A stretch of DNA of 64,000 bases, from positions 1,538,253 through 1,602,252 of the forward strand of contig CM030937.1 in NCBI GenBank assembly GCA_018136815.1. The letters run 5' to 3'. Within the stretch, counting starts at the first letter, position 1. Every line of letters begins with the position of its first letter. The position numbers were made by a program, and so were the translations under genes. Below are positions 22,928 to 31,469 of this stretch, one piece after another. The notes under the pieces were generated by a model. The model had not been told where the DNA came from. It did not search any database and was given only the letters and a program-made list of their open reading frames with translations. Source of the stretch: Isochrysis galbana. Its lineage: Eukaryota > Haptophyta > Isochrysidales > Isochrysidaceae.

Positions 22928-23097
22928 GCGGGCGCGGCCCGCCGGCTCTTGTGCCCACCTGACTGGGGGGGTCGTCCTGGCGCGGTCGCTTCGGCGACAG
23001 CGGTGTGTCCGTGAGCTCTTCGTCCATCATGGCGAGGGCAGCGGCAGCGAGAGCGGGCGGCGGCGCGCGCTCCATGACCCTATCGTTTTAACGATAG
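22928..23097 (+). repeat. Double-hairpin repeat element, copy A
   Basis: A 170-bp unit bounded on the left by GCGGGC-GCG-GCCCGC (22928-22942) and on the right by CTATCGTT-TT-AACGATAG (23080-23097), both perfect palindromes. The body contains gcgcggtcgcttcggcgaca and ends gcgcgctccatgacc. Copies B and C are at 40227-40399 and 52188-52370. Confidence 0.8.
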
Positions 23098-23142
23098 TTG
23101 GGGCGACCTTCAAGAAGCGAGCATGCTGGGCCAGTCGTGCAA

Positions 23143-23166
23143 CTATCGTCAAAACGATAGGGTCAT
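23143..23166 (-). repeat. Inverted hairpin end facing copy A
   Basis: CTATCGTC-AA-AACGATAG followed by GGGTCA on the plus strand. Read on the minus strand this is the same TGACCC-palindrome-GTTG terminus as copy A, so the two termini form a roughly 26-bp inverted repeat with a 43-bp spacer. Confidence 0.75.
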
Positions 23167-23328
23167 TTGAAGGGGTGCATAGGTGTATGTGTCTGTGGCA
23201 TCAACACGCGCCAAGGTGTATGGGCAGGTGCGCTGAGGGCTGAGGGTTGTCGTTTTGTCGTTGTCGTGTTAGTGTTAGGGTGTTAGTACCAGGGCTAGTG
23301 AGAGTAGTGGCACTAATGGCCTCAGTGA

Positions 23329-23400
23329 TATTATTTAAACGATAGGGTCATGGAGCGCGCCACGCTCCCCTCCACTCCCTCCGCCCACGCCCACCCCACC
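23329..23400 (-). repeat. Partial hairpin-repeat end
   Basis: On the minus strand the DNA reads gcgcgctccatgaccctatcgttt and then loses the second arm. It is a decayed end of the same family. Confidence 0.55.
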
Positions 23401-23764
23401 GCGCAGATCATGGCGGACGCCGCGCAACTGACACTTGACAATTGAATCGCACAGGAGCCAGGGCCACGGCCCCGAACAGGTGCAGGTGCCCGCGAGCCGC
23501 TGCTCGTGCCACAGACCAATCTACATCTATAATAGCTGGAAGTGGAAATCTAGCTAGAGGAGAGAGAGTAGTTTGTGTGTGGAGAGCATAAATCAAGACA
23601 CGCGTGCGCCCGCACGGGGGAGTTTTGCTGTTTGTTGTCGTTGTGGTTGGGACATCATGAGAGCTGATATTAGTACTGATATTTGTGATAGCTCCATAAC
23701 CTTGAGAGCTAATAAGCTGTTGCCCATTCTTTGGAACGATGGGGGGGAGGGAAGGAGGTGGAGG

Positions 23765-23960
23765 GAAGGGAGCTAAGGGTGGTGTCGGTAGTCGGTAGAG
23801 AGGAAGTGTAACCCAGACAATAGTAGGTCGTGTTAACCCCGAATCTTCAGATCTTTTTTTTCCTTCCCTTCGCACACTCCTCGTTCCCTTCCCAATTTCG
23901 TTGCTTCGGTTGCCGGAGTCCGGCCCACGGGATGCGCTACCTTGGAGCCTTGGATGTAGG
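23765..23960. repeat. LINE 3'-end copies, head to head
   Basis: 23765-23880 (+) carries the LINE 3' UTR end and finishes ccgaatcttcagatc plus T8. Immediately after, 23881-23960 carries the inner part of the same 3' UTR in the opposite orientation (ttgccggagtccggcc...gcgctacc). Two insertions, or one rearranged copy. Confidence 0.55.
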
Positions 23961-24050
23961 CCTTGAATCATGTGAAGAATAGGAAAAGCGAGGAGATCAT
24001 GAAAGGCCGACGGCCTCATGCCAGTCTGCCGATTGTGCGATGATTGCTGT

Positions 24051-26113
24051 TTACTCTCCATAATCCTCGTCCATATCGTCTCCATAACCACCATCGCCGT
24101 ACCCGTCACCATATACCAATTCATCTGGCTCCGGCGCTAGGTTATGGGTTTGCACATCCTCCTCCTCATCCTCCTCTTCTTCCTCCGCTGTCGCCTGATC
24201 GCGACGCATAAGCATGGCCGACAGCAGCATGGGCCTCGCGGGAGCCGGAGGAGGCGCAGGCGCGGGCGCTGCAGCTGGAGGGCGGGCTGAGGCAGTCGCC
24301 GGGGCAGCGACGGGAGGAGCAGCAAGCGATGAGGTTCGACTTGTCGACGGGGCCGGTGGCAATGCGAGGGCCGCCACTGGAGCCATCGCGGCGGTCCCGC
24401 TCGGCACACGTACATGCGCCCGCGCCAGATCGGGTGCAGCGGCTGGCTCTGCGGCAGAGGCCCCATCTTGAATCCGCGAGCTAGTCGTGGATGGTGCACC
24501 CAGAGCGTTGGCTCTCGGCGCTCTTCTTCTAGCCGGTGGGGCCGCTCCATGTGGCTCGGCTGGTATCCTCGGCGTCGGAGTTGCGCACACGCGCGCGATG
24601 TCGCGTGCTGGTGCAGAGGAACGCTGCGGGAGCGGTGTCGTCGACGTCTTTGAGGCCTTGTGCACCTTGAGAAGCTCCTGCAATTCCTCGGCGTTGATAC
24701 TGCTCGGGGCACTAAGCAGCCGTGCGATCACCTGGTCGAGGACAATAGTTGGCTCAAGCGTGTCAATCAATTCGCCTGGTCTGACATGCGCCGTCCCAGG
24801 GGCCCCTTCCCACGTCCCGATGGCATGCAGCGGGCTCGCAGCGCTTCCTCTCTAGGACGCCCCCCCTCCCTAGAAGGCTTCCGCACCTCTGGGCGCTCCT
24901 TCTCCTCGCGTTTGAACTTGTTCTTGATCTGTCGCCGATTGCGGTTGGGGAAGATGGAGGCGATGAGGGTGAAGTCAGTCCCGTGCTTCCGAAGTGCCTC
25001 AAAGAACGCCATAGTGTCGGCCTCCGCCCACGCCGTTGAAGGCGAGCGGTGCATGTATGACGAAGACGTGACACCGAGACCAGACTCTTCCTCGACACGC
25101 CCCAACATAACCGATCGATCTGTGCGATTCGTGGTGACTTGCAACGTGTCCTCGTCCAAGATGATCTGACCCGATGCATCAAAGCGCAGCTGCGGTGCAA
25201 AGCCGGCTCTAGAGGTCGATTCCTCCTCCTCCTCCTCCTCGTGCTCAGCGCCATACATCACCACCTCTTCATCTTCTCGAAGCATGGCGTCTTGCTCCCA
25301 TAGCGAGAGCCCCTCGTACTCGTGCCCTGCACGGCTACTTTGACGGCGCTCGCCATCCGCATCGCCCCTCTCAGCCGTCTCGGACTGTGTCGGATCGTCA
25401 GACGTCTCGGCGGGCACTGGGGCGGCGGTGCCAACCTCCTTCCTCTGCCTCACTCGAGCAATAGCCGAGCTGGTAGGGATTCCCTGAGTGCGCTCGTGTA
25501 TGAGCTCGCGCACTGTCATGTCGATCATCGGGGTTGGGGTAGGCCTAGGCAGCCTAGACGATTTCGCGCGAGGTGCGGCAAGATCTTCAGCGGGGCGCGG
25601 CTTCCTCGTACGTTTTGCCGCCCGCTCCTTCAGAATCAAAAGGGTGGGCTCGGCCGAGTCCTCGCCGTCGTCACCGACGTCCTGCGTCGCCTCTGAGACC
25701 GAGAGCTCGCCGCCTACGCCGTCCTCATCCTTCTCCTGTTCGTTCTCGATTTCATGGTTGATCACGACTCTCGCCTTTTCGCTCGCCTGAAGCGCGGCCT
25801 TACGTGTAGACGGCTGTCGTCTGGCCAGCTGCGGTGCTTCCTCCGTGACGCACTTGGCCGGGATCCATCGCTCCTCGTGTAGCTTGAGCCAGCGTCGTGA
25901 GGGCACGCCGGGCGGCAGGCCAGCTGCGTGGAAGTCGACGCGGTGTGCGCCCCTTGCAGCAGAGAAGCTGCCGATGGTGGCGGTGTGCCACCGGGCGGCT
26001 AGGGAGAGAAAGACCACGATCTTCTCCCCAACGCGCGCCTGACCCACGACCTCTTCCGCCTCTGCCTCCGCTTGGGCGCCGGCCTGCCATGCCGCCTCTG
26101 CTTCCGTCTGCAT
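24051..26113 (-). CDS. BDP1: TFIIIB subunit BDP1 (B'')
   Basis: Part of the RNA polymerase III initiation factor TFIIIB, acting in the nucleus at tRNA and 5S genes. The diagnostic region is an extended SANT/Myb domain at about residues 358-405: AWAEADTMAFFEALRKHG, TDFTLIASIFPNRNRRQIKN, then KFKREEKERP. It is preceded by FDASGQIILDEDTLQV, also typical of BDP1. The rest is charged and disordered, with an acidic tail ending in GYGDDMDEDYGE. The N-terminus (about 25-85) has VGEKIVVFLSLAARWHTATI and RWLKLHEERW, resembling a Tudor/Agenet fold. The best exon model is 26113-24887 and 24731-24051, with a 155-bp intron whose acceptor is inferred from phase and a pyrimidine tract. The first exon's frame is open to 26377, but that part is microsatellite translation, so I start at MQTEAEAAW. 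Confidence 0.85.
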
Positions 26114-26460
26114 GGAGAGAGGGAGAGGGCGAGAGAGGGAGAGGGGGAAAGAGAGGAGGGGAAAGAGAGACAGAGGGAGAGGAGAGCGGGAAGGGTTTTG
26201 GGGGGGGGGGGGGGGGGGGGCGGGAGGGGGAAGAGGGGGAGAGAGAATAAGGGGAGGAGGGAGGTTGGCCGGAGAGATGGCGCGGAAAGATTGGAGGAGA
26301 GAGTGAACAAGAACAAGCGAAGAGGGAAAGAAGAGGGGAAGCCAAGGACTCGGGAGCGGAGACGCAAGAGTACTCACATAAATAGAAGAGCAAAGGTGGT
26401 ATTATTCGTGTATTAGTAGAGTGCAGGATTAGCAGGTGGGAGGAGTAGATTATAGATTGA
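26114..26460. repeat. GA-rich low-complexity 5' flank of BDP1
   Basis: Purine-rich on the plus strand with a G22-type run near 26199-26220. It mirrors the GA-rich 5' flank of the ABCA gene. No domain in any frame. Confidence 0.6.
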
Positions 26461-26464
26461 ATTC

Positions 26465-26570
26465 AAAAATTCAAAAAAGAACCTGAAGATTCTGGGCTAA
26501 CACCTACCACGGACTAGGTTTTTCTACCTCCCTGCCGACACCGCCCTTACTTGACGGATCGAGCATGACC
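26465..26570 (-). repeat. LINE 3'-end copy
   Basis: On the minus strand ends gcccagaatcttcaggttc plus T6. Upstream it carries the aagggcggtgtcggcagg word typical of the family. Confidence 0.6.
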
Positions 26571-26689
26571 ACTGGCTCGATATGCGAGGAGACGGAAGGA
26601 GATCGATCGGCGGTAGCGGTAGGCGCGGCGGGAACGGCGGAGAGCGGAGAGTGGAGAGTGAAGAGTGAAGAGTGATTGATGGAATGGCG

Positions 26690-26775
26690 GGCTTGACCAC
26701 CTCCTCAGCAGAGCAAGGCGGGAGGACGGGCTTGGGCGAGGGCGAGCGCGACGACGGAGCGGACATGGCTGGGCG
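26690..26775 (+). repeat. R2-related fragment
   Basis: Carries the agcagagcaaggcggg and cttgggcgagggcgag words of R2. The minus-strand counterpart at 28548-28625 repeats them in inverted orientation about 1.8 kb away. Confidence 0.55.
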
Positions 26776-26914
26776 ACTGGGAATGGATAGGCTGAGGCTG
26801 GAGGCTGGGGCTGAGGTTGAGGATTGGTACGAAGCAGGGAGTGTTGAGAGAACGAGGGACGGGAACGGGAACGGGAACGAGAACGATAGCGACCAACGAC
26901 GAACGACAGACTGA

Positions 26915-27225
26915 TGACTCGCCTGCCGGCCGACTGGAGCTGGCTATGGGGTCCTGATCAGGGGGGCCAGGGGGAGGAGAGGTTGGTCAGAGTGACAAGC
27001 TGGCCAACGCGGGCCAGGGCGTGGGATCTGTGCTTGACTCTCAGGTCTCAGGGAGAGTCTGGAGGCTGGGCAGTCTGGGTGTATGCCCCCTGCATGCCAA
27101 GAGGCAGCGCAGGGGCAGGGGGTGGATGGTTCTCGCCCCCCATGACGAGGGGAGTCGAGCAGAGAGTGGGGGGGGCGCGAGGCGCGAGGCGCCCCTCCAT
27201 GGCGACCAATCATAAGATTAGTGAT
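26915..27225 (+). repeat. R1 repeat, hairpin-terminated copy
   Basis: Diverged copy of the 46985-47405 repeat: cgactggagctggct, ggggtcctgatcagg, gcccccatgac-like words. It ends with CCAATC-ATAA-GATTAG (27206-27221), whose inner bases differ from the other copies but still pair. Confidence 0.65.
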
Positions 27226-27299
27226 GCCCAAACATTTGAGTTTGAGGGGTGAGTGGTCGAGAGAAGCCCAAAGGCCAAAGGGTAATTCTAGGTCGGTCA

Positions 27300-27735
27300 A
27301 ACAGGGTTTTTTTAAGTATTAGTAAGGGTTGGGCTGCATTTTTTGACCGTGGCGCGAGGCCCAATAAAAAAACTCCCGAGGGGGCTACCTGACGCTACGA
27401 AAATCTTCGCCAAGCAAGAAATGGTGCGATCCGCCCCCCCTCTCTCCCCCTCCGTCCTCCGTCACGCGCGCTCGCGCTCTACCCGTAAAGAATTGGCGGT
27501 CGCGCCCGCGGGATCGAACGAGCGGAGCGCCGGTAGTTTTGCAGCCCTGCCGCCCTGGCGCTTAACTGCCGCTGCTGCTGCTGCGGAGGCAAGGACACAC
27601 AGGCAGGGGCCGTGGAGGGGCTTCTACTTTGTGTGCACGCCTCCACCGTCGTGGCAGTAGTAGCAGCAGTGCGTAGCGGGAGTCGTGCACTGCCTGCGCA
27701 TCCGCAAGATGAGTCGTCGTATCTCGTGTGGCGCT
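27300..27735. other. Gene-free segment
   Basis: A tgctgctgctgctgcgg trinucleotide patch lies near 27570. Frames on the minus strand have Gln/Thr-rich tracts but no domain. Nothing else is supported. Confidence 0.35.
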
Positions 27736-27737
27736 CA

Positions 27738-27890
27738 CGTCTCTTAGATGGTAGCGGCACACCACATGTAGATGTAGACATCTCCAAGAAAGGGAACGCC
27801 AATCTGTAGATCCTATCATCCCAAAGATGGCTCGGGCTCATCATCAGGATGCGTTCCATCCGAGAGATGCCATGTCGCATCCGCGATCGA
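27738..27890. repeat. Array of short hairpins, cluster 1
   Basis: About six short palindromes in 150 bp. They include AGATGT-AG-ACATCT (27770-27783), ATCT-GT-AGAT (27802-27811), CATC-ccaaa-GATG (27817-27829) and two CATC...GATG stems near 27842 and 27857. The phrases acgtctcttagat and gccaatct-n-tagat also occur in cluster 2. Confidence 0.65.
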
Positions 27891-28547
27891 CCTTTTTGTT
27901 TTAGAAGTTGTTTGCGTTTCTTTGTTCCCTCCTTGCAGGCTAGCCACGAGTCACCGTCGTAGTGTCCTACATTCGTCCATTCGCCCTTGTTGCCCTCGCC
28001 TCCTTTATCGCCTCCTTTGTCGCCTGCTTGCCCCTCACCTGGCTTACCTCCTTGCGTGCTCCTCGCGTTTTAGGCTAAGTCGCGCGGTCAGGTATCGCCG
28101 GTGCAAGGAACCGCCCCCATGTGTGACCCTGATTCCCCCTCAGGTGTTGGCCGTTGGATTATATCGTGGCGCTATTTTACTTCGGTCTTCATCAAATCAC
28201 TTAAGGGTTTTCGAAAGATTCCCTCCTTATTCCTGTGCGTAACTGTCGCCCCGTCGGATCGTCCGTCGCCCCGTCGCTCTCTTGTCGGCATTCTCTTCCT
28301 TGTTCGATCTGCCAGCGGGTTCCTGTGCGTTCCGTGATAGGGATACGTTAGTGTGGAGAGTGTTGATGTGAGTGTAGTGTCATCTCGTCGGTCCATCGGC
28401 CTCTAACCGTCTGTCGGCTGTCGTTCTTCGTTCGTCGCTCTCGTCCTCGTTCTCGTCCCCGTTCTCGTCCCTCGTTCTCAACACTACCTCAATACCAAAC
28501 CTCTCCAATCCCTCAGCCCCAGCCTATCCATCCCGATCCGCCCAGCC

Positions 28548-28625
28548 ATGTCCGCTCCGTCGTCGCGCTCGCCCTCGCCCAAGCCCGTCCTCCCGCCTTT
28601 CTCTGCTGAGAAGGTGGTCCAGCCC
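28548..28625 (-). repeat. R2-related fragment, inverted
   Basis: Matches 26690-26775 on the opposite strand (ctcgccctcgcccaagcc, tccgctccgtcgtcgcgc). Confidence 0.55.
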
Positions 28626-28771
28626 GTCATTGGCCACTCCCCAACTTCCGCCGCGCCTCTCGCCGCTTCCCTTCCGTTCCCTCCGTTCCCATCCGAGGCA
28701 GTGGTAACCTCGGATCCGTCATGCCACTTGCCCTTCTATCGAGATGTGCGCGTCCTTGATATGGCTTAGTT

Positions 28772-29136
28772 ACATTTCAAATGTGATTGCATGGAAGAGA
28801 TGCTGCACGCCCATTTCTTGAAATGCGCCCATCTCGAAGGTGGCTGAGGCACATCTTGCGGACAAGGCTCTCTCAACAATGCTAAAAGCCAATCTATTAG
28901 ATGCGTACGTCTCTTAGATCCAAAGTAAACATCTTGCGCACAAACGCACCTCGAAGATGGAGATCAGCCATCTGTAAAGATGCTCCATCTTTGGAGATGG
29001 CACGTGAGACTTTGAGATGCAGCGCATCTCAAAGATGGCTTGTGTCATATAAAGAACATTAACATTCGCAGATGGACTTTTCACATCCCGAGATGGACCC
29101 ATCCTCTTAGATAGGGGTGTTCCATCTTGAGATGGA
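28772..29136. repeat. Array of short hairpins, cluster 2
   Basis: Roughly eleven palindromes in 365 bp, most built on CCATCT-n-AGATGG. Clear ones: ACATTT-C-AAATGT (28772-28784), CATTTC-TT-GAAATG (28812-28825), CCATCT-CGA-AGGTGG (28829-28843), ATCTA-T-TAGAT (28892-28902), CATCT-GTAA-AGATG (28969-28982), CCATCT-TTGG-AGATGG (28985-29000), an 11-bp perfect stem with arms 29010-29020 and 29024-29034, and TCCATCT-TG-AGATGGA (29121-29136). Loops are 1-4 bases, spacing is irregular and arm sequences vary together. No frame is open across it. Confidence 0.8.
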
Positions 29137-29448
29137 CTTTCCCGTCCCCTTATAATACCCTTATAATTTATAATACAACATACAACATTTTGCATTTTGA
29201 AGCCCGGGGTGGAGCAACGTCGTACGTCGGTATCGGTATGCGCCGTCCGATTGCCGAATGCTAGTGGTGTGGCTAGACCATGAATTATTAATAATTTTTT
29301 TATTTTGTTCATCTATACTGAGGCGGCGTGCGTTCAACCGATGGTCCATACCATCCTCACGCCACCCTTGACGTCTCTCAATATCAAGGTGCTTTGCCCC
29401 TTCACATCACCCACAGCATTACGTTGTTTTGCCCCTTATGAATGGAAC

Positions 29449-30504
29449 TCATCTTCTCCTCAGCTCCTCAAGCCATGCTAGGGACATGGGCGCCACGGGA
29501 TCACTATCGCGGGTGCGCTCCATTGCGTGGTGCCGAATTCGCCGCATGCACTCTATCGCCGCACGTGTCACGGCTGTCAGTTGGATACAAGCCATCTTAC
29601 CTGACCAGTTGTCTACACGCAGCCCGCCATGCGACGCCGATTCGTCAGAGGCCGCGTGGGCAAGCAGGGCGTCGATGTGCACGAGCGTGAGCGCGTCCGA
29701 CTCCCACCCTTCCTCGGCCGTTCCGGACTCGTACGTACGTCTCACTTGCGAAGTGGTCAATGTCGTAAAGAGCACGAATAGTGCGTCCGGCTTATGGCAG
29801 GCGTCCGCCATCAAGCCAATGAGGAGCGGCGACGAGAGATGACTACGACGTATACCTGTCTCCTCGACCGTCTCTTGCACAATCGAGTCGAAGAGTTCGT
29901 CGCACGCACGAGCGTTCTCCGAGCCAGGTTCCGCTTTGGCCAGGGCCGAGCAAGGTGTGGAACCGTTCGTCCTCCCTTCCAAGCCTTCGGCAAAGCTGGG
30001 ACAAGCGAGGCCGGCACGCTCAGGCTCCGGGTGGCCCGACGGGCCATTGTACAGACCGCCATGCGTCGCCACAGCTGTCGACCGCCGGAGGAGTACCGCG
30101 TGGTCATCCGACGTAATGAGCACCGCTTCGCAGCCCAGCGCATTGGACAGATACGCGTCTGCATGTCCATGGTACCTGCGCCCATCCGCGATCAGCTCCG
30201 CTAGCCCGGCTGCGTCTAACCGGTTGGTGCCAAGGTACTCCCTGTACCCCGTCAGCCCTAACCGCAGCAGAGGCTCGCCCGTAGCCTCTCTCGAGATGGA
30301 GGCAAGGCGGAACTTGGACCCATCGAAGAGGCGGGCGTTGACTGCGAGTGCCGCCTCCCACGCCCGGTCGATTGCGCCGTCAAGCCGCTCGTGCGTCCGA
30401 CGGGAATGAAGGTGCGAGAACTCGACGACCACGTCTTCCGCCGCCGCGGGTCGCAGCAGGCAGAGCAGCAGCGAGAAGCCGTCGGCCGCCTCGCCGCAAG
30501 CCAT
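29449..30504 (-). CDS. NUDT22-type Nudix hydrolase
   Basis: Predicted UDP-sugar (UDP-glucose/galactose) diphosphatase of the NUDT22 group. The 351-residue intronless frame follows the animal NUDT22 layout: an N-terminal arm with DRAWEAALAVNARLFDGSKF (47-66) and LLRLGLTGYREYLGTN (79-94), then SGHPEPE (156-162) and a degenerate Nudix box, CDELFDSIVQETVEETGI (201-218). Like NUDT22, the box departs from the classical Gx5Ex7REUxEE, with ETVEE in place of REVxEE. Its chemistry is assigned by family only. The protein is about 50 residues longer than the human one; the extra lies between the HPEPE motif and the box and at the C-terminus. The start is the first methionine and leaves the conserved arm complete. 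Confidence 0.88.
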   Translation of the reverse strand: MACGEAADGFSLLLCLLRPAAAEDVVVEFSHLHSRRTHERLDGAIDRAWEAALAVNARLFDGSKFRLASISREATGEPLLRLGLTGYREYLGTNRLDAAGLAELIADGRRYHGHADAYLSNALGCEAVLITSDDHAVLLRRSTAVATHGGLYNGPSGHPEPERAGLACPSFAEGLEGRTNGSTPCSALAKAEPGSENARACDELFDSIVQETVEETGIRRSHLSSPLLIGLMADACHKPDALFVLFTTLTTSQVRRTYESGTAEEGWESDALTLVHIDALLAHAASDESASHGGLRVDNWSGKMACIQLTAVTRAAIECMRRIRHHAMERTRDSDPVAPMSLAWLEELRRR

Positions 30505-30728
30505 CTGATCCGCTCGATCTCCCTCGCTCCCTCTGCAGTGTGAGAAGAATTTTCGGTCAGATTTTCGTCGAGTAGTACATCGAGAACGGCTCTCCGCCTG
30601 CTGCTCGTCGCTCTTGTTTCACTTTACTGCGTGAGTAAAGACGTTCCCACAGAGTGGAAGCGGGGGACGCGCGGGGGGCGCGAGGCACCCGCCGTCTCGC
30701 CACACCTTGAGTGAAGCCACTAATTGAT

Positions 30729-30748
30729 CCACCGTACTTTAACGGTAG
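30729..30748 (-). repeat. Isolated hairpin site of the repeat-end type
   Basis: CCACCGTACTTTAACGGTAG; on the minus strand CTACCGT...ACGGT, with one unpaired position. Similar to the terminal palindrome at 57992. Confidence 0.45.
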
Positions 30749-30822
30749 TCAAGTAGAGGCTGGCGCTTCTTGGACCTAGCTGTGAAACACAGGAACAGTG
30801 TTTTTTTTCAGTGTTGGGCGTT

Positions 30823-30955
30823 TAGTAAGACAGCTCATTTGCTTAGTAAGATCTTACGAAAAATTTGCTCGTAAGACACCCCCAACTGTCTTATTTACGT
30901 CGCGCCGCCGCCTTAGTAAGACAGGGCTCCAAGTGTCTTATTTACGGCGACGGAC
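30823..30955. repeat. Cluster of direct and inverted GTAAGACA words
   Basis: GTAAGACA occurs at 30825, 30871 and 30916. GTAAGATCTTAC at 30846-30857 is a perfect palindrome. The inverted form TGTCTTATTTAC occurs at 30887-30898 and 30934-30945. Direct and inverted words can pair into several alternative stems. Confidence 0.7.
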
Positions 30956-31075
30956 CCGTGACCCGTCTTCGAATTCATAGAAGGACAAGGACTTCTGGGG
31001 ATTAACCTTAGGCCGGGATCTGAAATAGCCCAACGTCTTTTCTGCTATCAGGTAGACAGACCGCATCCCTCCTCG

Positions 31076-31119
31076 GGATACTTAGGTATCCTGGCATGCA
31101 CTATCAGTAAAACTGATAG
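31076..31119. repeat. Two adjacent perfect hairpins
   Basis: GGATAC-TTAG-GTATCC (31076-31091) is followed ten bases later by CTATCAGT-AAA-ACTGATAG (31101-31119) and then GGGTCATG, the minus-strand form of the CATGACCC-palindrome repeat end. The word aggtatcctggcatg recurs at 34328-34342 without the second hairpin. Confidence 0.75.
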
Positions 31120-31469
31120 GGTCATGGGGGCCCCGTGCCCCCCCTCCTCCATCGCAGACACCCCCTGGGTGGGCCTGCACACTCAACCTCAGCCCCTGCC
31201 TGCTGGCAGGGGCTGAGCTGACATCACTCTGGCACAGACCCTCGCCGAGCGCGCATCGCGCGCCGCACGCATTCGCCTGCATGTCGTATTCCATACGATG
31301 ACAGACTTTTACTTCTAACCGGTGGTTTATCTTAAGCCTCAAGGTCTCGTCGGCGACATTCTACCCCTTCTCTTACTTTCTTTCGATGTCATCAAACGTT
31401 CCACGACTGTCTTCCGTCTTCTCTTCACGCATCGGTTGTAGTCTTCCGTCTTCTCTTCGTATATCGGCG

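Noticed and set aside
28772-29136. Hairpin array considered as a CRISPR array or as bacterial terminators
   Set aside because: The repeats are not identical, the spacers are not uniform, and the setting is eukaryotic.
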